Assembly: GCF_030812315.1 (NCBI RefSeq)
Contig: NZ_JAUSSM010000005.1
Coordinates: 248,001-312,000, forward strand
Length of the DNA stretch: 64,000 bases
Direction of reading: 5' to 3'
Source of the DNA: Arthrobacter oryzae
Lineage (GTDB): Bacteria; Actinomycetota; Actinomycetes; Actinomycetales; Micrococcaceae
Positions 56,549 to 64,000 of the stretch are shown in pieces. A program made the translations under genes and the position numbers. Position 1 is the stretch's first letter; each line of letters begins with the position of its first letter. The notes under the pieces were generated by a model. The model did not search any database, was not told the origin of the DNA, and saw only the letters and a list, made by a program, of their open reading frames with translations.

Positions 56549-57892
56549 ATGACTGTCGTACCCCTGCCGCTCGTGCAGAACCAGCCCGGTGACACCCTGA
56601 TCCACGGCGCCGACGGCGGGTCCGTGGTCCGCCGGTCGGTGCTCCCCGGCGGTGTGCGTGTCCTGACGGAAGCCATGCCCGGCCAGCGTTCCGCGACCAT
56701 CGGCTTCTGGGTTGGCGTGGGTTCGCGTGATGAAGCCCACGGGCAGCACGGATCCACCCATTTTCTTGAGCACCTGCTCTTCAAGGGCACCAAACGGCGC
56801 ACCGCGCTGGAAATCGCGTCCGCCTTCGACGAGGTTGGCGGCGAGTCCAATGCGGCCACGGCCAAGGAAAGCACCTGCTACTTTGCCCGGGTCCTGGATA
56901 CCGACCTGCCGATGGCGATCGACGTCATTGCGGACATGATTACCGGGGCCGTCCTGGACCCGCAGGAGATGGAGCAGGAACGCGACGTCATCCTTGAGGA
57001 AATCGCCATGGACAGCGACGACCCCACGGACGTCGCCCACGAGCATTTCGTCGCCGCCGTGCTGGGAACGCATCCGCTGGGACGTCCGATTGGCGGAACC
57101 CCGGAGGCCATCCGCGCGGTTGCCCGGGATTCGGTCTGGGACCATTACCGCCGTTACTACCGTCCGGATGAACTCGTCATCACGGCCGCCGGAGGCCTGG
57201 ACCACGACGTCGTCTGCGGACTTGTGGTGGATGCGCTCCACCAGGCGGGCTGGGCGCTGGAGGCCGGGGCCGCCCCGGTGGAACGCCGCTCCACCGAGCG
57301 GGCCGACATCACCGGCACGGCCGGACTCCATGTGGTCAAACGGCCTGTTGAGCAGGCGAACATCATCATGGGCTGCCCGACGATCGTCGCCACCGACCAG
57401 CGGCGCTACGTCATGAGCGTGCTGAACGCGGTGCTCGGCGGTGGCATGTCCTCGCGGCTCTTCCAGGAAGTCCGGGAAAAGCGCGGCCTGGTCTACTCCA
57501 CCTACTCCTTTGCCTCGTCCTATGCCGATGCAGGCTACTTCGGCATGTACGCCGGCTGCACGCCGTCGAAGGTCCGCCAGGTCCTGGAACTCCTCGGCGC
57601 CGAACTGGACAAGCTGGCGGCAGACGGCATTTCCGACGACGAGCTCAAGAAAGCCGTGGGCCAGCTTTGCGGCGGCATTGTGCTGGCACTCGAGGACACC
57701 GGCTCGCGGATGTCGCGGCTGGGCCGCGCCGAACTGGTGTCCGGTGAATACCAGGACATCGAGGAGACGCTCCGCCAGATCAAGGGCGTCACCGTGGAGC
57801 AGGTGCGGGAGCTCGCGCAGGAGCTGGCAGCAGCACCGCGGACCGTGACCGTTGTGGGACCGTTCGAGGAAGACGAAACCTTCGGCCTCTGA
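56549..57892 (+). CDS. M16 family zinc peptidase (insulinase/processing-peptidase type)
   Basis: A 447-residue protein with the inverted zinc motif HFLEH in HGSTHFLEHLLFKGTKRR near residue 70 and the third-ligand region ERDVILEEIAMDSDDP near 143. The second-half substrate region is GGGMSSRLFQEVREKRGLVY near 297. It is a close neighbour of pnp, as in other actinobacteria (PepR-like). The substrate is unknown. A GAAAGG precedes the ATG. Confidence 0.93.
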   Translation: MTVVPLPLVQNQPGDTLIHGADGGSVVRRSVLPGGVRVLTEAMPGQRSATIGFWVGVGSRDEAHGQHGSTHFLEHLLFKGTKRRTALEIASAFDEVGGESNAATAKESTCYFARVLDTDLPMAIDVIADMITGAVLDPQEMEQERDVILEEIAMDSDDPTDVAHEHFVAAVLGTHPLGRPIGGTPEAIRAVARDSVWDHYRRYYRPDELVITAAGGLDHDVVCGLVVDALHQAGWALEAGAAPVERRSTERADITGTAGLHVVKRPVEQANIIMGCPTIVATDQRRYVMSVLNAVLGGGMSSRLFQEVREKRGLVYSTYSFASSYADAGYFGMYAGCTPSKVRQVLELLGAELDKLAADGISDDELKKAVGQLCGGIVLALEDTGSRMSRLGRAELVSGEYQDIEETLRQIKGVTVEQVRELAQELAAAPRTVTVVGPFEEDETFGL

Positions 57893-58009
57893 TACCGTCC
57901 GCTCCGTGCGTTGAGCCGCCGACGGCGGACTGTGCATACTGGCCACTCCAACGCTGGACATCCCCACGCAGCGGCGTGATGATGAACCCGGGGCCACACT
58001 GGAGGAACC

Positions 58010-58468
58010 ATGGACGGTACGCACCCGGGCACTGCGCAGGAGCTCGAGGTTTTCCTCGGCCATTGGTCGGGCACTACCCACATTGAGGCTTCGCCGCGCG
58101 GGCCGGCCCGGACAGCGGACGCCGAAGTGGTGTTCACCAAGGCCGCGGGCGGCTACGCCGTGCTGCAAAGCTACCGGCACACCGAGACTGGTGGGATCCG
58201 GTACGAGCGGCACGGCATGTTCACCTTGGACCCCGACCACCCGGACACCGTCTGGTACCACGTGGACAGCGTGGGGCTGCCCCGGGAAGCCCCGGCGCGG
58301 TGCACCTGGCATGGCGGTGTGCTCACTGTGGAGCGCCGCAACGGCCGGGCCACGTCGCGGCACACCTTCCGGGTGGACGACGGCGTGCTGACGCACAGGT
58401 CCGAGGTCCGCCTGGCAGACGCCACGGGCTTCGCACCCTTCATGACCTCAGTTTGCCGCCGCACCTGA
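58010..58468 (+). CDS. DUF1579-like small protein
   Basis: 152 residues. GTAQELEVFLGHWSGTTHIE near the start, YAVLQSYRHTETGGIRYERH near 53 and FTLDPDHPDTVWYHVDSVG near 72 resemble the DUF1579/lipocalin-like family that often binds or modifies small molecules. A GGAGGAACC precedes the ATG. The 3' end is followed by a 19-base repeat also found at 59572. Function unknown. Confidence 0.72.
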   Translation: MDGTHPGTAQELEVFLGHWSGTTHIEASPRGPARTADAEVVFTKAAGGYAVLQSYRHTETGGIRYERHGMFTLDPDHPDTVWYHVDSVGLPREAPARCTWHGGVLTVERRNGRATSRHTFRVDDGVLTHRSEVRLADATGFAPFMTSVCRRT

Positions 58469-58473
58469 CGGCC

Positions 58474-58492
58474 CGAACGGACACTTGCGGCC
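58474..58492 (+). repeat. 19-bp direct repeat, copy 1
   Basis: CGAACGGACACTTGCGGCC at 58474–58492 recurs exactly at 59572–59590. The two copies flank the broken SnoaL-like gene and the intact SnoaL-like gene. Confidence 0.9.
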
Positions 58493-58516
58493 TCCGCAAC
58501 TCAAGAAAGGTATCTC

Positions 58517-58915
58517 ATGCCGGACTCCAGCGTCGAAGGGATGCACGCTCCTACATCCAGGCCGTGGGCTCCCACGATATGGAAGCCTTGAAAACCTGCT
58601 CGGTGAGGATCTCCTAACCACCTTCGCCGGCACGACTCTCTCGACAAGGCAGGGTGGACCACGGCGACCAAGGGCCTTCTCGCGGCGCTGGTCCGCAACG
58701 AGATCCGGGAGGCTTTCACCGCGCAGGACCGTGCCTGCGTCGTGTTTGACTTCATCACCGATACGGCTGCTGGTGCCGTGAGGCGCATCGAGCTGCTCAC
58801 CGTCAACGCAGACAAAATCAGCGAGGTCGAACTTGTCCTGGATCGGGCCGCCTTCGCCCCCGTCAATGAGGCGCTGAAGCGCGGGTGCCGCAGGCCCAAT
58901 AAAGATCACACATGA
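58517..58915 (+). pseudogene. Broken SnoaL/NTF2-like gene with three apparent frameshifts
   Basis: The ATG at 58517 has AGAAAGG six bases upstream. Reading MPDSSVE in frame 1, then DARSYIQAVGSHDMEALK from 58540 in a second frame, then NLLGEDLLTTFAGTTL in a third, then DKAGWTTATKGLLAALVRN from 58643, running to TGA at 58913–58915, gives one continuous small protein of about 130 residues resembling an NTF2-like fold. Each step fits loss of one base. Two of the breaks lie near homopolymers (GGG, AAAA), so assembly error is possible. No full-length frame exists as written. Confidence 0.75.
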
Positions 58916-58962
58916 TCCGGTCCCCCTTGAGCCGAAGGACTGGACACGGACGGCGTGAATCC

Positions 58963-58994
58963 CGTGCGCTAGTTGTGCAGGCGTGCGCTAGTTG
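58963..58994 (-). repeat. 19-bp tandem duplication across a stop codon
   Basis: CGTGCGCTAGTTG occurs at 58963–58975 and 58982–58994. On the minus strand the SnoaL-like gene's Asn-stop is repeated; the period of 19 puts the second TAG in another frame. Confidence 0.93.
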
Positions 58995-59410
58995 GGCAGG
59001 ACAGCGTCCGGGGGACGCAATGTGATGACCGGGTCTGCGTGGCGATGCACCAGTGCCCAGGTGTCGCCCTCGGGGCGATAAACGCTCGTTACACGCAAAT
59101 CAAACTGCGATATTTCGTCTCCTCCTCCGAGCTTTGCCTGCCAATGCTCTATGTCGAGAAAGACGGCGAGATCGGAAGTGACGTGCCTGGTGAGGGCATC
59201 AACAGCGGTGACACGTCCGTCTTTGAACCGGGCAGCGGCTGAATCGAGGGCCTTAGATACCCGATCCCAGCCCACAACCGGAGGACCCCAGGGATTCGCA
59301 AGGGATCCATCCTCGCCGTGGGAGAAAATGGCCTTGGCCGGTTCCGGGTCTCCTTTGGCAAAATCATTCATCGTTTGATGAAAGCGGCCGACGACCTCGT
59401 CAAGCTGCAT
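58988..59410 (-). CDS. SnoaL/NTF2-like small protein
   Basis: 140 residues from the ATG at 59410 (GGTGGGAG upstream); an in-frame GTG at 59419 is an alternative. NPWGPPVVGWDRVSKALDSA near residue 39 and LVHRHADPVITLRPPDAVLP at the C-terminus are typical of NTF2-like (SnoaL/DUF4440) cystatin-fold proteins, which act as hydratases, isomerases or binding domains. Reaction unknown. Confidence 0.8.
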   Translation of the reverse strand: MQLDEVVGRFHQTMNDFAKGDPEPAKAIFSHGEDGSLANPWGPPVVGWDRVSKALDSAAARFKDGRVTAVDALTRHVTSDLAVFLDIEHWQAKLGGGDEISQFDLRVTSVYRPEGDTWALVHRHADPVITLRPPDAVLPN

Positions 59411-59571
59411 GGCTCCCACCTTCTGACTGATTGTGGCGTTGGCGTTCCGAGTATCGAATCATACGCCGGGGGATCCCGCCCGTCACCAACTGCCTGAATC
59501 GATCAAAGATCATCGAAATGGGTGTCACAGTTCCAAGGGCTGAGACGCGCCACGGAGGCCCATGTCCTGCG

Positions 59572-59590
59572 CGAACGGACACTTGCGGCC
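59572..59590 (+). repeat. 19-bp direct repeat, copy 2
   Basis: CGAACGGACACTTGCGGCC, identical to 58474–58492 and in the same orientation, about 1.1 kb away. Confidence 0.9.
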
Positions 59591-59604
59591 CGGGTGACAG
59601 CCGG

Positions 59605-59886
59605 TCAGCCGGCAGATTCCACAATCCGCGTCCGCGGTGTCCCGCGCAGGGCTGGAGCCACGGTCGGGGAGTTCCAAACCTTCTGCTGAAGGTTGGCCAG
59701 CAGCGCCTCGGCCTGTTCCCGGCTCGCAAGGTCAAGTTCAACCACCACATAGTGCGGATCGTCCACCGGGCGGCTGATGCGATGGGCGACCACGCCCGAG
59801 GCGGCCCGGTTGACCGGGTCCCGGTCGAATGCGGCTTTCCACGTCCCGAAGTCCCTGATTCCGTGCTCGATCTGAAGCGTGTACAT
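59605..59886 (-). CDS. Small hypothetical protein, dimeric alpha-beta-barrel-like
   Basis: 93 residues from the ATG at 59886, with GGAAGGAAGGATC upstream. The pattern MYTLQIEHGIRDFGTWKAAF, then VAHRISRPVDDPHYVVVELD and SREQAEALLANLQQKVW suggests a ferredoxin-like fold as in ABM/YciI-type proteins. It has no catalytic motif I can name. It is divergent from the frameshifted LuxR gene across 160 bases, which suggests that this regulator once controlled it. Confidence 0.7.
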   Translation of the reverse strand: MYTLQIEHGIRDFGTWKAAFDRDPVNRAASGVVAHRISRPVDDPHYVVVELDLASREQAEALLANLQQKVWNSPTVAPALRGTPRTRIVESAG

Positions 59887-60046
59887 TTTCGATCCTTCCT
59901 TCCAGGGCCTGCGTGGGGGCCCTATAGCTAAACGGTAGGCCTGCCCGGCAACGGCGGTGTATCCCAGAAATCTGGGTCGGAGCGATGTAACGCCGGGTCG
60001 GCGGAGAGCCGGGCCATACTGTTTCCATGACCACAACGCGGGTTCC

Positions 60047-61178
60047 ATGACCACGCGCTGGGCGCTGAGCCGGAGCCTTGACCGGATCAGTCAGCTGTGC
60101 GGAGAGTCCATGGAGGATCATGAAATGCGCGCGGCAGTGCTTGCTGAGCTGGGCAGCGTTGTTCCGTTCAGTTGGTTTGCGTGGCCGCTGGCGGACCCCG
60201 GTACCTGCACCGGAATGTCGCCCATGGCCCGCATTCCCTGTCCCGAGGAGCTTCCCGCCCTGGTCAGGTTGAAGTACCTGACTGCGGCCGGCCGCTGGAC
60301 ATCGCTTCTGGGCAGAGGCCCGAATGCCGTCACCCTGCAGACGGCAACCGGCGGCAACCCCGTCCTCAGCCCGCTGTGGGACGGCATCCTCCGGCGGTAC
60401 GAGGTGAGGGACGTCCTTTTCACAGTTGTTTGGCGACAAGTACGGCTGCTGGGGCTGGCTTGACCTGTGGCGGTGCGGTGACGGGGAATCCTTCAGTGAC
60501 ACAGAGTCCACGTACTTGGCGACGGCGGCACCTGTCATTGCTGCCGGCTTGCGGCGCAGCCGGGCAGGACAGATGAAGCGGGACGCCCGGCTGCAGCACG
60601 GGACGCAGGAGCCGGAAGCTGAGGGAGGCCGTCCGGGTCGCGGCTTGCCCGGACAGGCATTGCTAACACTGGACGCAGGGCTCGGAATAACCGGCCGGAG
60701 CGCCTCCGCCGCTGACTGGATCAGCCTGCTGCAGCCGGGACCCCGCACCTACGAATCCATTCCTGCCGAGGTTTTCAACGTCGCCGCGCAGCTCCTGGCC
60801 CGCGAGGCCGGAGTTGATTCCCATGAGGCGTCGGCCCGGGTGCCCATCGGCTTTGGCCGGTGGGCCGTGCTGAGGTCGTTCCGGATGGAGGTGGTGAAAG
60901 ACGGCGAAGCGACGCTCGCCGTGACGATCCAGGAATGCCCTGCGGCCGAGAGGTTGGAGGTGTTTGCCCGATGCTTTGGCCTGACGCCGAGGCAACGCAG
61001 CCTGCTTGACCTGGCCGCCAGAGGACTGGACACTGCCGCCATGGCGGTTGCCCTCGGCATCAGCCACTACACGGTGCAGGACCAGTTCAAAGCGGTCTTT
61101 GCCGCGTGCGGGGTCCGGAGCAGGAACGCCTTGCTGGCCCTGGCTCTCGGGACGGAGGCTGGCGCCCCACCGGCATGA
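60047..61178 (+). pseudogene. LuxR-family regulator with a frameshift near position 60426
   Basis: The first part, from MTTRWALSRSLDRISQL at 60047 to RRYEVRDVLF, is in one frame; the second, from FGDKYGCWGWLDLW, is one base out of register and runs to 61178. Removing one T in the run near 60425–60428 restores a protein of about 376 residues (ACA GTG TTT GGC). The C-terminus holds a LuxR helix-turn-helix (FGLTPRQRSLLDLAARGLDT, then AMAVALGISHYTVQDQFKAV). An N-terminal ligand-sensing region precedes it. The start codon region is itself tandemly duplicated (TTCCATGACCAC at 60024 and 60044). As written, the gene is inactive unless decoded by frameshifting. Confidence 0.85.
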
Positions 61179-61232
61179 AGGGGCCGGCCGGCGGAATCCC
61201 GGCCGGTGGAATCCTGGCCCAGGGCAAACTGC

Positions 61233-61499
61233 CTAGCCGCCGGCAAACGGCGGCAGCACGTCCACCACGTCGTCCGGCCCCAGGACCACCGACCGGTCGC
61301 GGACAGCCACTTCGTTCAGCAGGAAACTGCTTCGCGAGAGCAGCCGCGCAAGCGGCGGGGTGCCGGCGGGTGGAGCCGGCCGATCGACGTCGAGCACTGC
61401 GCCCAACAGGGTCTCCACCGTGGAGCCAGCAGGCAGCTCAAAGCGTTCCTCTTCCACCCCTGCCGCGGCGCGTGCGGCAGCGAAGTAACGTACGTTCAA
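61233..61499 (-). CDS. moaD: Molybdopterin synthase small subunit, MoaD
   Basis: An 88-residue ubiquitin-like protein ending in the required Gly-Gly (VVDVLPPFAGG), which is thiocarboxylated to supply sulfur to molybdopterin. RYFAAARAAAGVEEERFELP and LNEVAVRDRSVVLGPDDVVD are typical. The start is a TTG whose Shine-Dalgarno (GGAGG, CCTCC at 61508–61512) lies in the last codons of moaA, so the two are translationally coupled. Confidence 0.93.
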   Translation of the reverse strand: MNVRYFAAARAAAGVEEERFELPAGSTVETLLGAVLDVDRPAPPAGTPPLARLLSRSSFLLNEVAVRDRSVVLGPDDVVDVLPPFAGG

Positions 61500-61503
61500 G
61501 TTT

Positions 61504-62640
61504 TCAGCCTCCGATGGCGCTCATGCTGCGGTCCGGCTGGACGAAGTCCGGAGCATCCAAACCGACGTGGTCCATGCCGTGGGCCTTGGGCTTGATCCAC
61601 ATGGCGTCCTGCCAGCGTTCTGCGAGCTGCTGGTCCGTGGCGCCCTCGCGCAGCAGCCCCAGGAGGTCGACTTCTTCGCGTGAGAACAGGCAGCTCATGA
61701 TCTTGCCTTCCGCCGTGATCCGGGTGCGGCGGCAGTCCGAGCAGAACGGTTCGGTGACGGATGCGATGATACCCACGGTTCCCAGCACGGGGCCGGCGGC
61801 TTCGGCGGAGCCCGGGACCCGGCGTCGTACTTCAAAACGTTCGGCCGGGGCACCGTCGCGGTCCCTCGGATCGGTGCTCAGCACATAGTCGACAGACAGC
61901 AGCTCGCGGATTTCTGCCGCGGTGATCATGTTCCGGCGGGTCCAGCCGTGGTCGGCGTCGAGCGGCATTTGTTCGATGAAGCGGAGTTCATAGCCACGGT
62001 CCAGCGCCCACGCCAGCAGTGAGGGTGACTCGGCGTCATTGATTCCCCGCATCAGGACGGCGTTGAGTTTCACCGGGCCGAGGCCCGCTGCCCAGGCGGC
62101 GTCCACTCCGGCCAGCACCTTGCCCAGGAACGGGCGGCGCGTCAGTTTGGTGAAAGTCTCTTCGTGCAGGGAATCCAACGAAACGTTGATCCGGGATAGC
62201 CCGGCTGCCTTGAGCCCCGCCGCTTTCTTGTCCAGACCCACCGCGTTCGTGGTCATGGAGATCGGCAGCTCAGGATGGGCCTGGCGCAGGGCGGCAATAA
62301 TGTCGAGAAGGTCGGCCCGGACCAGGGGTTCGCCGCCGGTGAGGCGCAGTTCGCGCACGCCCAGCATGTCAACGCCGACCCGAACGATCCGGACGATCTC
62401 CTCGGCGGACATGACGGCCTGCTTGGCCAGCCATTCAAGGCCTTCGGCCGGCATGCAGTAGGTGCAGCGCAGGTTGCATTTGTCCGTCAGGGAGAGCCTC
62501 ATGTCCGTGGCACGGCGTCCGTAACGGTCCATCAGGCCGGCCGTCATGCCGGCGGGGCGCGACGGCAGCGACAGGGCGGATACTCCCGGATCGGAACCGG
62601 CCCCCTCCCGGGGCTGTGGCATGCCAAGCTGAACACTCAT
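61504..62640 (-). CDS. moaA: GTP 3',8-cyclase MoaA
   Basis: A 378-residue radical SAM enzyme that starts molybdenum cofactor synthesis. The N-terminal [4Fe-4S] motif is CNLRCTYC (Cys55, Cys59, Cys62), the C-terminal cluster ligands are in FCSDCRRTRITAEGKIMSCL near 310, and the protein ends in the functional Gly-Gly (SAIGG). An unusual N-terminal extension of about 36 residues precedes the core (MDRYGRRATDMRLSLTDK). Only moaD is adjacent; moaC, moaE and others must be elsewhere. Confidence 0.96.
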   Translation of the reverse strand: MSVQLGMPQPREGAGSDPGVSALSLPSRPAGMTAGLMDRYGRRATDMRLSLTDKCNLRCTYCMPAEGLEWLAKQAVMSAEEIVRIVRVGVDMLGVRELRLTGGEPLVRADLLDIIAALRQAHPELPISMTTNAVGLDKKAAGLKAAGLSRINVSLDSLHEETFTKLTRRPFLGKVLAGVDAAWAAGLGPVKLNAVLMRGINDAESPSLLAWALDRGYELRFIEQMPLDADHGWTRRNMITAAEIRELLSVDYVLSTDPRDRDGAPAERFEVRRRVPGSAEAAGPVLGTVGIIASVTEPFCSDCRRTRITAEGKIMSCLFSREEVDLLGLLREGATDQQLAERWQDAMWIKPKAHGMDHVGLDAPDFVQPDRSMSAIGG

Positions 62641-62772
62641 AAATTCAGGCTACGCCACCTTGGTGCCAACCATCACGCCTGTGACATTGGCGGATCTTAC
62701 GGAATCCCTACGGATCGCCACAGCGGGAGGCAAACGCGTGCCGGGCCCCGGGCCCGAACCTATGCTGGAGGT

Positions 62773-63516
62773 GTGAACAAGTCCCAGCCCGCCGCGGTCC
62801 AGACCGCGGTCGGAAACCGGCGGATACTCCTCGTCGAAGACGAACAGACCATCGCCGGAGTGGTCCGTGACTACCTTGTGCAGGCGGGCTTTCAGGTGGA
62901 CCTGGCAGCGGACGGATTCACGGCCCTTCGGCTGGCCGCCGAGCGGCATCCCGACCTCGTCCTGCTGGACCGCATGCTGCCTGGCCTTGACGGTGTCGAA
63001 GTGTGCCGCAGGCTCCGCCAGACGATGACAGTGCCCGTCATCATGCTGACGGCACTGGGGACCGAGGACGACAGGATCCTGGGGCTGGAGGTCGGCGCGG
63101 ACGACTACATCACCAAGCCCTTTTCGCCCCGCGAACTGGTACTCCGGGTCCGCTCCGTGCTGCGCCGCAGCCTCCAGGAATTCAGCCCCGAACCTGCGGT
63201 GGAGGTAGCCGGATTCGAGCTCAACCCGGCAGCCCGGACCGTGACCCACCACGGGGCTCCACTCTCCCTGACCATCCGGGAGTTCGATCTGCTGGCTTTC
63301 CTGCTGCGCCGCCCCAACCAGGTGTTCAGCCGCGAGGAACTGATCAAGGCCGTGTGGGGCTGGGACTTCGGTGACCTGTCCACGGTCACCGTCCACGTCC
63401 GCCGGCTGCGCGAAAAGATCGAAGCTGACCCCACCCGCCCGGCCCTCCTCAAGACGGTGTGGGGCGTGGGCTACAGGCTGGACACCCCGGACGGAGCCTC
63501 CGGTGCAAACCTCTGA
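62773..63516 (+). CDS. OmpR/PhoB-family response regulator
   Basis: A 247-residue regulator. The receiver domain starts RRILLVEDEQTIAGVVRDYL with phospho-acceptor Asp66 in LVLLDRMLPGLDGVE, and Lys in YITKPFSPREL. The C-terminal winged helix has LTIREFDLLAFLLRRPNQVF and VTVHVRRLREKIEADPTRP. The GTG at 62773 follows GGAGGT; TATGCT at 62761 could be the -10. The histidine kinase start overlaps its end by 14 bases. Target unknown. Confidence 0.93.
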   Translation: MNKSQPAAVQTAVGNRRILLVEDEQTIAGVVRDYLVQAGFQVDLAADGFTALRLAAERHPDLVLLDRMLPGLDGVEVCRRLRQTMTVPVIMLTALGTEDDRILGLEVGADDYITKPFSPRELVLRVRSVLRRSLQEFSPEPAVEVAGFELNPAARTVTHHGAPLSLTIREFDLLAFLLRRPNQVFSREELIKAVWGWDFGDLSTVTVHVRRLREKIEADPTRPALLKTVWGVGYRLDTPDGASGANL

Positions 63517-64000
63517 GCTTTTCGCCATCGTGGCCTGGGCGCTGCTGTGGGCGGTCGTCATCGGGACCGCCTCGCTGCTCCTGCTCAAGCCCCTCCGCAG
63601 GACGTCCATCGCCGTGCAGATCTGCATGGTGGTGCTTTCCACGGTGGCTGTCCTGACCGCGGGCATGGTCAGCGCCTTTACCGCCATGTTCATCTCAGCC
63701 CGGGACCTCGAAGTTATGTGGTACGTCCTGGCCATCGCATCCGCCGTTGCACTGGCCATCTCCCTGGTCCTCGGGGCACGGGTCTCGCGCAACGCAAAGC
63801 TGCTCGCTGCTGCGGCACGGAGCATCGGGCGCGGTGAAAACCCGGGGCTTCCGGCACCGCTCATGAGCTCGGAGCTGTCCGAACTCGCGGACGAACTGGA
63901 ACGCAGCAGCAGGATGCTGGCCGAATCCCGGGAGCGTGAGGCCGCCGTCGAGAGTGCCCGCAGGGAACTCGTCAGCTGGATATCGCACGACCTCCGGACG
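63503..64000 (+). CDS. Sensor histidine kinase (truncated by the window end)
   Basis: 166 residues are visible, to the phospho-acceptor motif SWISHDLRT at the edge. Three hydrophobic segments (FAIVAWALLWAVVIGTASLL, VQICMVVLSTVAVLTAGMV and VMWYVLAIASAVALAISLVL) lead into a HAMP-like linker (AARSIGRGENPGLP) and dimerisation helix. The GTG start overlaps the response regulator's end. It is the sensor partner of the upstream regulator; the catalytic domain is outside the window. Confidence 0.92.
   Translation, partial: MQTSELFAIVAWALLWAVVIGTASLLLLKPLRRTSIAVQICMVVLSTVAVLTAGMVSAFTAMFISARDLEVMWYVLAIASAVALAISLVLGARVSRNAKLLAAAARSIGRGENPGLPAPLMSSELSELADELERSSRMLAESREREAAVESARRELVSWISHDLRT

Noticed and set aside
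58448..58909. A 153-codon minus-strand frame across the broken SnoaL-like gene
   Set aside because: It is antisense to the recognisable plus-strand protein similarity and has no supporting start site or domain.
60426..61178. The second half of the LuxR gene as an independent gene with a TTG start
   Set aside because: It has no ribosome-binding site and begins mid-domain; the upstream ORF supplies the missing N-terminus in another frame, so a frameshift is the simpler reading.

Overview
The window is a dense, high-GC stretch of chromosome with many GTG/TTG starts and ATGA-type gene overlaps. Gene content and order (dxr–rip1–ispG; rimP–nusA–ylxR–infB–rbfA; ribF–rpsO–pnp–M16 protease; an actinobacterial short NusA) point to an actinobacterium, most likely Micrococcaceae (Arthrobacter/Pseudarthrobacter type). 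That placement is from protein flavour and synteny, not from a marker gene. I see no rRNA, tRNA, CRISPR array, prophage or intact insertion sequence.

Layout. 1–10.6 kb: a branched-chain amino acid (leucine) catabolic cluster. It holds the end of the branched-chain 2-oxoacid dehydrogenase E1 beta gene, its E2, a TetR regulator, both subunits of a methylcrotonyl-CoA-type carboxylase, an acyl-CoA dehydrogenase, a two-subunit 3-oxoacid CoA-transferase, a MaoC hydratase and a CitE-like lyase. Together they can in principle carry leucine from isovaleryl-CoA to acetoacetyl-CoA and acetyl-CoA. 10.7–16.9 kb: a tripartite tricarboxylate transporter operon (tctCBA plus a universal stress protein), divergent from a CitA/CitB-like two-component pair. 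17–19.3 kb: a lipase-maturation-factor-like membrane protein and a TauE/SafE permease. 19.3–26.5 kb: the MEP-pathway genes dxr and ispG with the site-2 protease rip1, interrupted by a SatD-like/membrane-protein pair and a YciI protein, then a GNAT enzyme and a lipoprotein. 26.5–34.1 kb: proS and assorted accessory genes. 34.2–40.2 kb: the translation/transcription operon rimP–nusA–ylxR–infB–rbfA. 40.2–50 kb: truB among accessory genes (secreted beta-propeller, deaminase, thioredoxin, aminotransferase, HNH/DUF222 protein, P-loop kinase, DUF937 protein). 50.2–57.9 kb: ribF, kynA–kynU, rpsO, pnp and an M16 protease. 58–61.2 kb: a decaying accessory patch with two frameshifted genes. 61.2–64 kb: moaA–moaD, and an OmpR-type response regulator with a truncated histidine kinase running off the window.

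Points of interest. (1) The SatD-like protein has an N-terminal half that reads like a degenerate class III nucleotide-cyclase fold, a C-terminal HTH, and an overlapping membrane partner; the pair sits behind an AT-rich, repeat-bearing leader. (2) A large nested inverted repeat lies between infB and rbfA. (3) Short tandem duplications recur at gene 3' ends, several of them duplicating the stop codon. (4) The leucine cluster carries a MaoC/CitE pair where other organisms use methylglutaconyl-CoA hydratase and HMG-CoA lyase. (5) An 18-codon ORF with a good ribosome-binding site is followed by a long inverted repeat upstream of proS. (6) Several one-base indels break genes near 48.5, 58.6 and 60.4 kb; some lie at homopolymers, so read-level checking is needed before calling them biological.
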